DNA of 64,000 nt from Ancylobacter polymorphus (GCF_030813495.1 NZ_JAUSUI010000004.1:310001-374000), one strand, 5' to 3'; shown: positions 11,687-22,255, counted from the first letter of the stretch. Notes: generated by a model not told the origin, from the sequence alone. Made by a program: numbers and translations.

Positions 11687-12409
11687 ATGTCTTCAGCCTC
11701 CCCTTCGCCCGTGCCGGCCACGCTGACCCTTGCGGGATGCGGGCGCGGGGCACGGGCGATCGTCGCCGTGCTGCCGCCGGTCTTCGTGTTCGGCATCGCC
11801 TTCGGCATTGCCGCGCGCGGCGTCGGGCTGGAAGGCTGGATCGCTGCGCTGATGAGCATGGCCGTCTTTGCCGGGGCGGCGCAGTTCGCCGTGCTGGACC
11901 TGTGGACCAGCCCGGTGCCGTGGCTGCCGCTGCTGGTGGCGACCTTTGCCATCAATGCCCGCCACATCCTGCTCGGCGCCTCGCTGCGGGCGCTGTGCCG
12001 GGGGCTTTCGCCGTGGAAGGTCTATGGCGCGATGACGCTGCTCAGCGATCTCAACTGGGCGGCGCTGATCGCCGCCGAGCGCAAGGGCGAGCGGGACCTC
12101 GGCTATCTCGTCGGCGGCGGCCTGCTGATGTGGGTGACCTGGGTGGCGGCGACCATTATCGGCGCCGTCGCCGGCGGGCTCACCCTGGACGATGTGAAGA
12201 CCTACGCGCTCGATCTGGTGCTGGTGGCGTTCTTCGCCACCACGCTGGTGGGGCTGCGGCGGGGCCGGGTGGACGATCTGCCCTGGCTGGTGGCGGGCGC
12301 CGCCGCCATGGGCGCAGTGTGGTTCCTGCCGCCGAACTGGCATGTGATGGTGGGCGGGCTGGCAGGCGGGCTCGCCGGCCTCATCCGCGACGAGCTGAGG
12401 CGGTCATGA
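11687..12409 (+). CDS. azlC: AzlC family branched-chain amino acid exporter, large subunit
   Basis: A 240-residue integral membrane protein. It has the AzlC family segments AVFAGAAQFAVLDLW (near residue 60) and INARHILLGASLR (near 88), with several hydrophobic helices. AzlC and AzlD together export branched-chain amino acids and toxic analogues such as azaleucine. The stop overlaps the azlD start (ATGA). The pair is inserted between yqeY and dnaG, genes that are usually close together. The actual substrate cannot be read from the sequence. Confidence 0.88.
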   Translation: MSSASPSPVPATLTLAGCGRGARAIVAVLPPVFVFGIAFGIAARGVGLEGWIAALMSMAVFAGAAQFAVLDLWTSPVPWLPLLVATFAINARHILLGASLRALCRGLSPWKVYGAMTLLSDLNWAALIAAERKGERDLGYLVGGGLLMWVTWVAATIIGAVAGGLTLDDVKTYALDLVLVAFFATTLVGLRRGRVDDLPWLVAGAAAMGAVWFLPPNWHVMVGGLAGGLAGLIRDELRRS

Positions 12410-12714
12410 GCACCTCGCAGGCGCTGCTCGTCGTCTTCGCCATGGCGCTCGTCACCTATGCGACGCGGGCGGGCGGCATCTTCCTCGTCGGCTTCGTGCC
12501 GATGTCGGCCCGCACCGAGAATTTCCTGCGCTATCTCGCCGGCGCGGTGCTGGTGGCGCTGGTGGTGCCGGCGACGGTGCGCGGCGGGCCGGAGGGCTAT
12601 GTCGCGGTCGGCGTCGCCATCCTCGCCCGGCTGGTTTTGCGCCAGGCGCTGCCGGCGATCGCGCTCGGCATCCTCGCGGCGGCGCTGTGGCGCGCCTATA
12701 TGGGAGCGAGCTGA
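12406..12714 (+). CDS. azlD: AzlD family transporter, small subunit
   Basis: A 102-residue, very hydrophobic protein with about four membrane helices and the family start VTYATRAGGIFLVG. It is the expected partner of AzlC. The ATG at 12406 overlaps the azlC stop codon by four bases (ATGA), so the two are translationally coupled, which also fixes the start. Confidence 0.88.
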   Translation: MSTSQALLVVFAMALVTYATRAGGIFLVGFVPMSARTENFLRYLAGAVLVALVVPATVRGGPEGYVAVGVAILARLVLRQALPAIALGILAAALWRAYMGAS

Positions 12715-12821
12715 GGCTGGGGACAGCGGGGACGGCGCCGCCCATGGGCACGGTTCTTGCCGCAGTGCCCGCTGCTCCTGCTAGGCTTTCCGGCCGCCCT
12801 AACGGTTGAGTTCACGCCTCC

Positions 12822-14762
12822 ATGCGCTACCCGCCCTCGTTCCTCGACGAGATACGAGCCCGCCTCCCGGTGTCGGAGGTGGTGGGCAAGCGCGTGCAGC
12901 TGAAGAAGCAGGGGCGGGAATGGCGCGGCCTGTCGCCGTTCAACCCCGAGAAGACGCCCTCCTTCTATGTCAACGACCAGAAGGGCTTCTATCACTGCTT
13001 CTCCTCCGGCAAGCATGGCGACCATTTCGACTTCCTGATGGAGGTCGAGGGCCTGCCCTTTCCGGAGGCGGTGGAGCGGCTCGCCTCCATGGCCGGCGTG
13101 CCGATGCCGGTGCAGTCGCGCGAGGAGGAAAAGCGCGAGAGCCGGCGCAAGACGCTGCATGAGGTGATGGAACTCGCCGCGCAGTATTTTGAGGCGACGC
13201 TGCAGGGCCGCACCGGCGCCAAGGGGCGCGGCTATCTCGCCGATCGCGGTCTCGGCCCGGCGGTGCAGAAGCGCTTCCGCATTGGCTACGCCCCGCCGGA
13301 CCGCTTCGCGCTGAAAGAGGCGCTGGGCGGGCGCGGCGTTCCCGTGGAAGATATGGTCGAGGCCGGGCTGCTGATTTCGGCCGAGGACATCGCCATTCCC
13401 TATGACCGCTTCCGCGACCGGGTGATGTTCCCCATCACCGATCTGCGCGGGCGCGTCGTCGCTTTTGGCGGGCGGGCGCTGGAAAAGGACGTGCCGGCGA
13501 AGTACCTCAACTCGCCGGAAACCCCGCTCTTCCACAAGGGGGCGCTGCTCTACAACGCCTTCAACGCGCGCACGGCGGCGCATAACGGCGCTGCAGTCAT
13601 TGCGGCGGAAGGCTATGTCGACGTGATCGCCCTGGTCGAGGCCGGCTTTGCCGGGGCGGTGGCCCCCCTCGGCACGGCGCTGACCGAGGAGCAGCTGGCG
13701 CTGTTGTGGAAGATGGCGCCCGAGCCGGTGCTGCTATTCGACGGCGACAAGGCCGGGCGGCGCGCCGCCTTCCGGGCGATGGACCTCGCTTTGCCGCACC
13801 TCAAGCCCGGCATGAGCCTCTCCTTCGGCCTGCTGCCCGAGGGGCAGGACCCGGACGATCTGGTGCGTGCTGGCGGGCGCGAGGCGGTGGACGCAGTGCT
13901 GGCGCAGGCCCGCCCGCTCGCGGACGTGCTGTGGGCGCGCGAGATCGAGGGTGTGAGCGTCGACACGCCGGAGCGCCGGGCGGCGCTGGAGGCGCGGATC
14001 GGCGACATCGTGAAAGTGATCGGCGACGAAACCGTGCGCAAGCATTACCGCGCCGAGCTGATGGAGCGCTTCCGCCGGCTGTTCGCCCCGTCCTCGGGGG
14101 GCGGGGAGGGCGGGCGGCGCTCGGCCAATGACTATTCCGGCTATTCCGGGCGTGCGGGAGCCAAGGGCGCGCGCCGGCCGGGCAACGGTCGCGGCGGGGC
14201 GGGCAGACCGGCGGGCGAAGCCATGCGCCGCTCGGCGCTGGTGCGCGGGGCCGCGGCGGAAATGCCGCGCAACGAGGCGCTGCTGCTGTTCGCACTCATC
14301 AACCATTCCTGGCTGATCGACCAATATGCGGAGGAGCTTGCCGGGCTTTCGCTGCAGAACAAGGAGGCGGCGGAACTGCGCCGTGCCTTGCTCGACGCGC
14401 ATATGGACGGCGATACCGAAGCGCCCGAACGGCTCACCGCGCGGCTCGAAGCGCAGGGGCTGGCGCCGCTGGTCGAACGGCTGGGGCGCATGGCGGTGGC
14501 CCGGCACGACTGGCCGGCCTTTTCCGATGCCGGCCGCAGCGATGTGGAGTTGTGGTGGCATCAGCGGCTGGTCTTGCACCGGCGCGGCCATGCCCTATCT
14601 AAGGAACTGAAAGAAGCCGAGAAACGCCTGGCGGAAGAGCCCACGGAGATGAATTGGGCGCGCTTTCTCGACGTACAAAGTCAGCTCGCGGCACTTGACG
14701 GAACCGAAGCTTTGGTAGAGGGGTTCGGCGCCGCGTCGGGTCGACCGGGGCGGTCGATGTAA
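12822..14762 (+). CDS. dnaG: DNA primase
   Basis: A 646-residue primase that makes RNA primers for DNA replication. The N-terminal CHC2-type domain (1-95) keeps its shape, but three of four zinc ligands are replaced: S38 and N41 stand where C and H are expected, and S62 replaces the last cysteine; only C59 remains. The TOPRIM catalytic core has the EGYVDV glutamate motif and DGDKAG. A Gly/Arg-rich linker near residues 430-465 leads to the C-terminal DnaB-binding domain. rpoD follows 175 bases downstream, the classical macromolecular-synthesis order, without rpsU. Confidence 0.98.
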   Translation: MRYPPSFLDEIRARLPVSEVVGKRVQLKKQGREWRGLSPFNPEKTPSFYVNDQKGFYHCFSSGKHGDHFDFLMEVEGLPFPEAVERLASMAGVPMPVQSREEEKRESRRKTLHEVMELAAQYFEATLQGRTGAKGRGYLADRGLGPAVQKRFRIGYAPPDRFALKEALGGRGVPVEDMVEAGLLISAEDIAIPYDRFRDRVMFPITDLRGRVVAFGGRALEKDVPAKYLNSPETPLFHKGALLYNAFNARTAAHNGAAVIAAEGYVDVIALVEAGFAGAVAPLGTALTEEQLALLWKMAPEPVLLFDGDKAGRRAAFRAMDLALPHLKPGMSLSFGLLPEGQDPDDLVRAGGREAVDAVLAQARPLADVLWAREIEGVSVDTPERRAALEARIGDIVKVIGDETVRKHYRAELMERFRRLFAPSSGGGEGGRRSANDYSGYSGRAGAKGARRPGNGRGGAGRPAGEAMRRSALVRGAAAEMPRNEALLLFALINHSWLIDQYAEELAGLSLQNKEAAELRRALLDAHMDGDTEAPERLTARLEAQGLAPLVERLGRMAVARHDWPAFSDAGRSDVELWWHQRLVLHRRGHALSKELKEAEKRLAEEPTEMNWARFLDVQSQLAALDGTEALVEGFGAASGRPGRSM

Positions 14763-14937
14763 GGTCCCTTCGGGCTGCTCGCCCGCGCGTCTTTCGGGCG
14801 CGTGGTGCGCGTAGCCCTGTTTGCGTCTCTCGCCTGCCACTGCGCGGGGCGCCGGGTTGAACGATCGAAGGGCGGTGCCGCAAGGACGCCGTCGCACGCC
14901 GGGACGCAGGTCTGCGGCGCTTGAGGAGCACAAACGC

Positions 14938-16938
<2,001 letters not shown>

Positions 16939-16975
16939 GGCGCGGGCCTTCCAGGGCTGCAGCGTTCGGAATGCG

Positions 16976-17006
16976 AAAAGGCGGCCCCTCGGCCGCCTTT
17001 TCTTTT
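16976..17006 (+). terminator. intrinsic terminator of rpoD
   Basis: A perfect 11-bp stem (AAAAGGCGGCC / GGCCGCCTTTT, four-base loop) is followed by C and four more Ts. It begins 38 bases after the rpoD stop codon and also marks the boundary with the convergent DUF2798 gene. Confidence 0.93.
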
Positions 17007-17009
17007 GGT

Positions 17010-17264
17010 TCACCGCCCGGGTGGTTCAACCACGAGGCCGACGATGCGCCGGACAAGCGGTAGCACGAGCAGCAGGGTGGGGAACGCCACCACCCAGGAG
17101 AGCGCCCAGGCCGTCGGCCACATCGCGACAAAGGCGGGGCTCGGGCCGAGACTGCGCAGCGTGGCGATGGCCGAGACCACGAAGGTCATCAGCACGGAGA
17201 GCACCAGCGGCATGATGAGGCCGGCATAGCGGGCCGGCAGCTTGCGGAAGAGGGGAGAGGCCAT
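17010..17264 (-). CDS. DUF2798 domain protein
   Basis: An 84-residue membrane protein with two hydrophobic segments (about 15-35 and 52-72) and the DUF2798 pattern LPARYAGLIMPLVLSVLMTF. The function of the family is unknown. The ATG at 17264 is chosen because AGAAGG lies nine bases upstream; an ATG at 17273 has that sequence abutting it. The gene is convergent with rpoD, which it almost touches at the terminator. The 247 bases upstream, before the next gene, contain an isolated TTGACA (17459) but no convincing complete promoter. Confidence 0.75.
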   Translation of the reverse strand: MASPLFRKLPARYAGLIMPLVLSVLMTFVVSAIATLRSLGPSPAFVAMWPTAWALSWVVAFPTLLLVLPLVRRIVGLVVEPPGR

Positions 17265-17511
17265 GCGGGCCATCCTTCTGGATGGTCGCGGCGGGTCCGG
17301 AGCACACGCATCCGGCCGGCCGTGACCGGTTGGACGCGTTGCCTGACGTCGGACGCTTACGGCCGGCACGGGACCGGCGCGCTTCTCTTAACCCCAAGAC
17401 GGCAGTTGCGCCAGCCCGCCTGCCACCTCCGATCGGCTCCGTAGTCGATTATACAACCTTGACAAGAACAAAGGTATTAAAGCACTCTCAGATTGTGCTG
17501 TGGGGGCTGCC

Positions 17512-18765
17512 ATGAATCCCTTGATTGTGCTTGCCGGATCGCTTCTGCCGGACATCCTCAAACTCGCACTCGGATCGAAAGCGGCCCCGGTGGCCGAGGC
17601 GGTCGCCAAGGCGTTCGAAAAAGTGACGGGGACCGAAGACCCGGTTGAGGCCGAAGCCAAGATCGAGGCCAATCCCAAGCTTGCTAACAACTTGCGGGTG
17701 GAACTGGCGCGGATCGCGGCGGAGGCCGAAGAAAAGCAGCGTCAGGCCGATCTCGAGGCCCAGCGGCTTGCCATTGAGCAAGCGAGCCGCGCTGCGGCGC
17801 AGGAACTGGCGCACCGCGAGCGCGACGACAAGGACCGCGAGAGTGCGCGCGGCATGTTCGTGGCGCTGGCCAGCGCGCGCAACCCGCTCGCCTGGGCCCC
17901 GATCGTCATCTCGATCATCATCGTCATCGGCTTCTTCTGGGTGCTTTGGTACCTGATCAGTCCGATACCGCAGGGAGCCAACTCACCCTTCACGCGTGAT
18001 AGCCCGCTGCTGCAGATCATCAACATCGTCATTGGCGGTCTCGTTTCGGCCTTCGCGACGGTGGTGAGCTATTATCTCGGTTCCTCGGCATCCTCGCGCG
18101 CCAAGGATACGGCGTCGTTCGAGATTCAGGAGCGGCTCGCTTCACAGACCGGCGAGGTCATCCGCGCGCAGCGGGCGGGCGGTGGCGCCGCAGGGCCGGC
18201 GGCTCCGGGCAAGCCGCCGGCGGGGCCATTAAAGGCAGCGAAGTTCCAGCGCTGCGCCGACATCGTGCTCACCGCGGAAGGGGGCTTTGTCGATCATCCC
18301 CGGGACCCCGGCGGGGCGACCAATTTCGGCATCACCATCGGCACGCTGCGCGACTGGCGCGGCGAGGAGGTGACCGCCGAGGATGTGCTCAACCTCACCA
18401 AGGAAGAGGCGCGCGAAATCTACCGGGTACGCTATTGGAACCCGCTGAACTGCGACGCGCTACCGCCCGGCATCGATCTCGTCGTGTATGATTTCGGGGT
18501 CAATGCCGGCCCGGTGCGCGCGGCGAAGATGCTGCAGAAACTGGTCGGCGCGAAGGAGGACGGCGCCATTGGTGCGGTCACCCTCGCGGCGGTCGGCACG
18601 CGCGACATTGCCGACCTCATCCGCGCCTTCTCCGCGCGGCGGCTCGACTATTACCGCGCGCTCGACACCTGGGAGACCTTCGGCAAGGGCTGGACCAACC
18701 GGACGCTGACCGTGGAGAAGGAAGCCCTGCAGCTCGCCGCTGAGGCGTTCAAGACGGCGGCGTGA
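17512..18765 (+). CDS. holin-like membrane domain fused to a GH108 peptidoglycan hydrolase
   Basis: A 418-residue protein with three parts. Residues 1-115 form a helical, charged region. Two strongly hydrophobic helices lie at about 129-149 and 168-190, resembling phage holin-type membrane domains. Residues 240-415 carry a GH108 muramidase domain with AEGGFVDHPRDPGGATNFGI (catalytic glutamate about 256) and a C-terminal predicted peptidoglycan-binding part. GH108 enzymes are mostly phage endolysins, so this may be a domesticated phage lysis cassette fused into one gene. The ATG at 17512 is chosen over an in-frame GTG at 17500 because a GGGGG run lies six bases before it. No phage structural genes are nearby. 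Confidence 0.8.
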   Translation: MNPLIVLAGSLLPDILKLALGSKAAPVAEAVAKAFEKVTGTEDPVEAEAKIEANPKLANNLRVELARIAAEAEEKQRQADLEAQRLAIEQASRAAAQELAHRERDDKDRESARGMFVALASARNPLAWAPIVISIIIVIGFFWVLWYLISPIPQGANSPFTRDSPLLQIINIVIGGLVSAFATVVSYYLGSSASSRAKDTASFEIQERLASQTGEVIRAQRAGGGAAGPAAPGKPPAGPLKAAKFQRCADIVLTAEGGFVDHPRDPGGATNFGITIGTLRDWRGEEVTAEDVLNLTKEEAREIYRVRYWNPLNCDALPPGIDLVVYDFGVNAGPVRAAKMLQKLVGAKEDGAIGAVTLAAVGTRDIADLIRAFSARRLDYYRALDTWETFGKGWTNRTLTVEKEALQLAAEAFKTAA

Positions 18766-18793
18766 GCCGAACAGCCCGCGCCGCCGCTGTGCC

Positions 18794-18925
18794 TCACTCG
18801 CCCGGAAGCGGGTGGTTGTGGCGGCGCACGGCCTTGGTGGACGCTTCCACATAGGCCAGCGTGGCGGCGAAGCCGCTGAAGGCGACGATGGTGGCGGCGA
18901 CGAAGAACAGGGTTTCGGTCGGCAT
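18794..18925 (-). CDS. 43-residue single-pass membrane protein
   Basis: A short frame with a perfect Shine-Dalgarno sequence (AGGAGG, five bases before ATG). The product begins MPTETLFFVAATIVAF, has one hydrophobic helix (about residues 5-27) and a basic, His-rich tail ending RRHNHPLPGE. No function is recognisable. A FixK/FnrL-type promoter precedes it, which supports it being a real gene and suggests expression at low oxygen. It is convergent with the GH108 gene. Confidence 0.75.
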   Translation of the reverse strand: MPTETLFFVAATIVAFSGFAATLAYVEASTKAVRRHNHPLPGE

Positions 18926-18952
18926 GGCGTCCTCCTGAGACTTATATCTCCA

Positions 18953-18994
18953 AGCGTAGGGAGCGCGCGCATCGTCCGCCTTGCGCTAGGTCAA
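18953..18994 (-). promoter_or_regulatory. FixK/FnrL-type promoter of the small membrane protein
   Basis: TTGCGCTAGGTCAA (18981-18994) matches the alphaproteobacterial FixK/FnrL pattern TTG(A/C)-N6-(T/G)CAA. On the minus strand a -10-like TACGCT (18953-18958) is placed so that the box is centred at -41.5 from a start near 18946, the class II position for FNR-type activators. The start codon follows about 21 bases later. The remaining 150 bases up to the next gene show nothing recognisable. Confidence 0.65.
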
Positions 18995-19148
18995 GGTCGA
19001 TGGGGCCTGCGTGCCGGCGCGGGCCGCGGGAGACGCGGCGGCGGCCGTCGAAAATTCGTGCCATCTTTGCCGGACCGCCGGCATCCATGCGACAGGCTCG
19101 GTCGATGCGCGCGGGGGCGGCGCGAGTCAGAGGGCCGGGGCCGGATCT

Positions 19149-20417
19149 TCACCGTTTCGCCATCAATGCGCTGACATCGAGCCAAAGCCGGCGCGTGGTC
19201 TCGTCTGCGCCCTGCCGCAGGTCGATACTGTAGAAAAAGCCGTAGTGATTGGTGTCGACAGACGAGTCCGCTTTGCGCGCTAAATCTAGCCATTCCGCCG
19301 GATCGAGCTCCACCGTCCCGGCCAGGCCGTAGCTCGCAAGCCCGGATTTCGCGATCACGATGGCAGGAACCTCCCCGCCGCTCTGGCTCAGGCGCGGATT
19401 CGCGGCGGTCCAGATTTCATCTTGACGCTCCTCCGCCCCGGCGGCGCGGGATTCGCGGACGATGCCCGCCCGGATGGCGTCGCGCGGCACGATCATCACC
19501 GAACCGGCGACGTTCTCGATGGCAATCTGGTAGTCGAAGGCGAGAACGGTGCGGTCGGCATCGACGCTGACGACCCGTATCACCGGATCGCTCAGGAAAT
19601 GGATGCGAGATGGCCCGGCTTTCGGCGTCGCCACTTCCTTGAAGGCGGCCGGCACGCTGGCGGAATACGCGCAGAGGGCGAGCATGGCGAAGCAATAGGG
19701 CACGATCGCGAGCCATGCGCAGAGGCGCGTCGCCAGACGCCGTTTTCGCAGCGCCCGTCCGGTCCAGCACCACAGGCCCACCGTCGGCATGACGAGAGCG
19801 GAGAGCGTGATCGCCAGCGGGCCGAGCAGGAGAAGATTGGCGACCGTCTCGGGCAGGGGCACCGCTTCCAGCCGGAGAATTTCTCTCACCTCCACGCCGA
19901 ACAGCGCCTTCCCCACGTCGAGCGTAAGGGCGATGACGAAGCCGGAGAGCAGGAGAAGGCATTGGAAGCCGAACAGATAGGCGTTCAGCGCGACGAATTC
20001 CTGCCGGCGACGCAGGTCCGGGATCAGGCGTGAGACAAGACCGGTCACCACCGCCGTACAGATCAGAACAGGAAAGGCCGCGAGAAGCAGGCCGCTGACA
20101 CTGATCGCCTCCTGCCACCTGGCGAGAAGCGCCCGGTTCACCTCCTCGTTGAACCAGATGAGGTTCACCATCCCCAGCAGGCCCTTCGGGTAGACGGAGA
20201 GGGTGAGCGCGAAGACAAAGCCGCCGATGGCGAGATAGCTCATCGGACGGACGAAACGGCGGTTGCCGCGTTCGGGCGCCAGCAGCAGGCGCTCGCAGGT
20301 AAGCGGGCGAAACAGGATGACGCAGGTCGTTCGCAGGAAGCGGACGACGAAGCGCACGGCGCCTTCGATCGTCTCTTCCACCTTGTCCGACAACGACCGT
20401 GACGGATCGACGGACAT
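19149..20417 (-). CDS. multi-pass membrane protein of unknown function
   Basis: A 422-residue protein I do not recognise. The N-terminal half has five or six membrane helices, with a soluble start rich in charged residues and a PLTCERLLLAPERGNRRFVRP segment before the first helix. After about residue 275 there is a soluble, probably periplasmic, domain ending at LDVSALMAKR. The layout loosely resembles Yip1/DUF3667-type proteins, but I would not assign it. The ATG at 20417 is preferred because GGGGGAG lies just upstream; another ATG lies ten codons further out. GC content is a little lower than that of its neighbours. Confidence 0.75.
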   Translation of the reverse strand: MSVDPSRSLSDKVEETIEGAVRFVVRFLRTTCVILFRPLTCERLLLAPERGNRRFVRPMSYLAIGGFVFALTLSVYPKGLLGMVNLIWFNEEVNRALLARWQEAISVSGLLLAAFPVLICTAVVTGLVSRLIPDLRRRQEFVALNAYLFGFQCLLLLSGFVIALTLDVGKALFGVEVREILRLEAVPLPETVANLLLLGPLAITLSALVMPTVGLWCWTGRALRKRRLATRLCAWLAIVPYCFAMLALCAYSASVPAAFKEVATPKAGPSRIHFLSDPVIRVVSVDADRTVLAFDYQIAIENVAGSVMIVPRDAIRAGIVRESRAAGAEERQDEIWTAANPRLSQSGGEVPAIVIAKSGLASYGLAGTVELDPAEWLDLARKADSSVDTNHYGFFYSIDLRQGADETTRRLWLDVSALMAKR

Positions 20418-20480
20418 CGTTGCTCCCCCCGTGGTAGAGGGGTGCAACTTAAGCGAGAAGGTGGCCGGGTGCCACCAAAT

Positions 20481-20660
20481 TTAAGGCGCGGACACCGCGT
20501 GGTCGATCAGCACCGCGAAGCCGATGAGCAGCAGGAAGCCGAGAAAGAACAGGCCGAACAGCACCAGCGCGATTTTCCGCGCGAGCTGCGACACGCCGGT
20601 CATGCCGATGGCGCCCGCAATCATCGAGATCACCAGGAAGATCACGGCGTATTTGATCAT
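20481..20660 (-). CDS. DUF1328 family small membrane protein
   Basis: A 59-residue protein starting MIKYAVIFLVISMIAGAIGM, with two membrane helices separated by a short basic loop (SQLARKIA). This matches the DUF1328/YtjA family of small inner-membrane proteins; their role is unknown, though they are often stress-associated. A perfect EcfG-type promoter lies just upstream (20699-20723), placing it in the general stress response. It is separated from the MFS gene by 69 bases. Confidence 0.88.
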   Translation of the reverse strand: MIKYAVIFLVISMIAGAIGMTGVSQLARKIALVLFGLFFLGFLLLIGFAVLIDHAVSAP

Positions 20661-20698
20661 GCGGCGTTTCCCCGGATGGCAGGTGAGGGCGCGGTATC

Positions 20699-20723
20699 AA
20701 CGCACGGGCAGCGCCGGAGTTCC
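20699..20723 (-). promoter_or_regulatory. EcfG-type promoter of the DUF1328 gene
   Basis: On the minus strand GGAAC (20719-20723) and CGTT (20699-20702) are separated by 16 bases. This is the consensus recognised by sigma EcfG in alphaproteobacteria. Predicted transcription starts near 20692, about 32 bases before the ATG at 20660. Confidence 0.82.
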
Positions 20724-20729
20724 GCCGGT

Positions 20730-22157
20730 TTACGCGCCGTCGGAACGCCCGTCCTGCGCGGTGGGGAAATCGTCATCGCCCTTCATCGGCTGGGGCGCCT
20801 GCGGCGGGGGCGGCGTCGTGGCGGCTGCGGGCTTGTCCGAAGCCGGGGGCTTGTCCGAATTCGGCTTGGGTGTGACGGGCTTGGACGTTGGGGGAGACGC
20901 GGCCCGGCGCCAGCGGCGCAGACCGGAGAGCGGCGTTTCCGCGCGGCTCTTTTCCGGCCGCGGCACGGTGCCGGTCGCCGCCGAGGCGATGGGTTCGCTC
21001 TTGCTGTCGATCTGCCGCCCCTTCTCCTTCAGCAGGATGCGCCAGAGCACGAACAGCAGCAGCAGCGTGTAGGAGCCGGCGGTGAAGAAGAACAGCGCGC
21101 CCGGCCCGTAATGCTGCATGCCGAGCGAGGCCAGCGCCGGCCCGACCACCGAGCCGACGCCATAGAGCAGCAGCAGCCCCGCCGCCGTCTCCACCGCCTC
21201 GGACGGCGCGGTGCGGTCATAGGCATGCGCCGCCGCCAGCGAATAGGCCGGCAGCGACAGGCCGCCATAGAGCATGCCGAGCAGGCAGAGCCCGAGCAGG
21301 TCGAAGGGCAGCGCCCCCAGCGCCAGCCCGGCCAGCAGCGCCCCGACCAGCAGCGCGGCGAGGATGCGCCGACGGTCCATGCGGTCGGAGAGATAGCCCA
21401 CCGGCCATTGCGCCAAGGCGCCCGCCACCACCACGGCGCTCATGAAGGTCGCGGCGCCGTCGGAAGTGAGGCCGCGCCCGATGCCGAAGATCGGCCCCAG
21501 CGACCACAGCGAGCCATTGGTGAGGCCGATGGCGAAGCAGCCGACCATCGCCACCGGCGCCGCCTTGAACAGGCGCGGCAGGCGGATGCGGGCGGTCTCG
21601 ATCGGCGCCGGCTGGGTGCTGGAGCCGATCGCGACCGGCAGCACCGCCAGCGAGAACAGAATGGCGGCGAGGGCGAACAGATCGAAGGCCCGCACGGGGT
21701 AAAGCGTGATCATCATCTGTCCGGCGGTGAGCGCGGCATAGTCGACGATGACATAGGCGCTCATGACGAAGCCGCGCGTCTGGTTGGTGGCGCGGTCGTT
21801 GAGCCAGCTTTCGATCACCAGATAGAGCCCGGCGAAGCAGAAGCCGGTGATGGTGCGCAGCGCGAACCAGGTGAAGGGCTCGATGAAAAGCGGATGCGCC
21901 ATCATCGCTGCCACCACGCCCGAGGTGAGGGCGGCGAAGGCGCGGATATGCCCGGTGCGGCGCACCAGATGAGGCACGGCGAGGCAGCCGACCACGAAGC
22001 CGAGATAATAGCTCGACCCCAATATGCCGAGATTGATGGCGCTGAAGCCCTCGAAGGCACCGCGCAGCGGCAGAAGCGTGTTCTGCAGGCCGCTACCGGT
22101 TACCAGAAAGAACACGCCGAGCAGGAGCGCGGCGACAGGGCCGAGAGTCTGGGCCAT
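20730..22157 (-). CDS. MFS transporter (YcaD-like)
   Basis: A 475-residue major facilitator with about twelve membrane helices in the first 390 residues. Helix 1 ends in a GSGLQNTLLPLRG segment and the central RPVGYLSDRMDRRR-like cytoplasmic loop is typical of the YcaD/UMF subfamily. The last 85 residues are a long hydrophilic Pro/Ser/Ala/Lys-rich tail, unusual for the family and presumably disordered in the cytoplasm. The substrate cannot be inferred. The gene is on the opposite strand from the epimerase gene that follows. Confidence 0.85.
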   Translation of the reverse strand: MAQTLGPVAALLLGVFFLVTGSGLQNTLLPLRGAFEGFSAINLGILGSSYYLGFVVGCLAVPHLVRRTGHIRAFAALTSGVVAAMMAHPLFIEPFTWFALRTITGFCFAGLYLVIESWLNDRATNQTRGFVMSAYVIVDYAALTAGQMMITLYPVRAFDLFALAAILFSLAVLPVAIGSSTQPAPIETARIRLPRLFKAAPVAMVGCFAIGLTNGSLWSLGPIFGIGRGLTSDGAATFMSAVVVAGALAQWPVGYLSDRMDRRRILAALLVGALLAGLALGALPFDLLGLCLLGMLYGGLSLPAYSLAAAHAYDRTAPSEAVETAAGLLLLYGVGSVVGPALASLGMQHYGPGALFFFTAGSYTLLLLFVLWRILLKEKGRQIDSKSEPIASAATGTVPRPEKSRAETPLSGLRRWRRAASPPTSKPVTPKPNSDKPPASDKPAAATTPPPPQAPQPMKGDDDFPTAQDGRSDGA

Positions 22158-22255
22158 GATGGGAACCGGACGGTGAGGGTGGCGGGCGCGCGGAATCCTT
22201 GTTCCGCAAGGTCCGGTTAGACCTGATCTTTGGCGAAGTCGAGACGGGGATTGGT

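Noticed and set aside
14695..14722. TTGACG near the end of dnaG as an rpoD promoter, and GGAAC at 14700 as an EcfG site
   Set aside because: Neither a -10 hexamer nor CGTT stands at the needed distance.
17459..17487. TTGACA as a promoter for the GH108 gene
   Set aside because: No acceptable -10 at 16-18 bases; TATTAA is only ten bases away.
22163..22190. GGAAC upstream of the aldose epimerase gene as an EcfG promoter
   Set aside because: The bases 16-17 downstream are CGGG, not CGTT.
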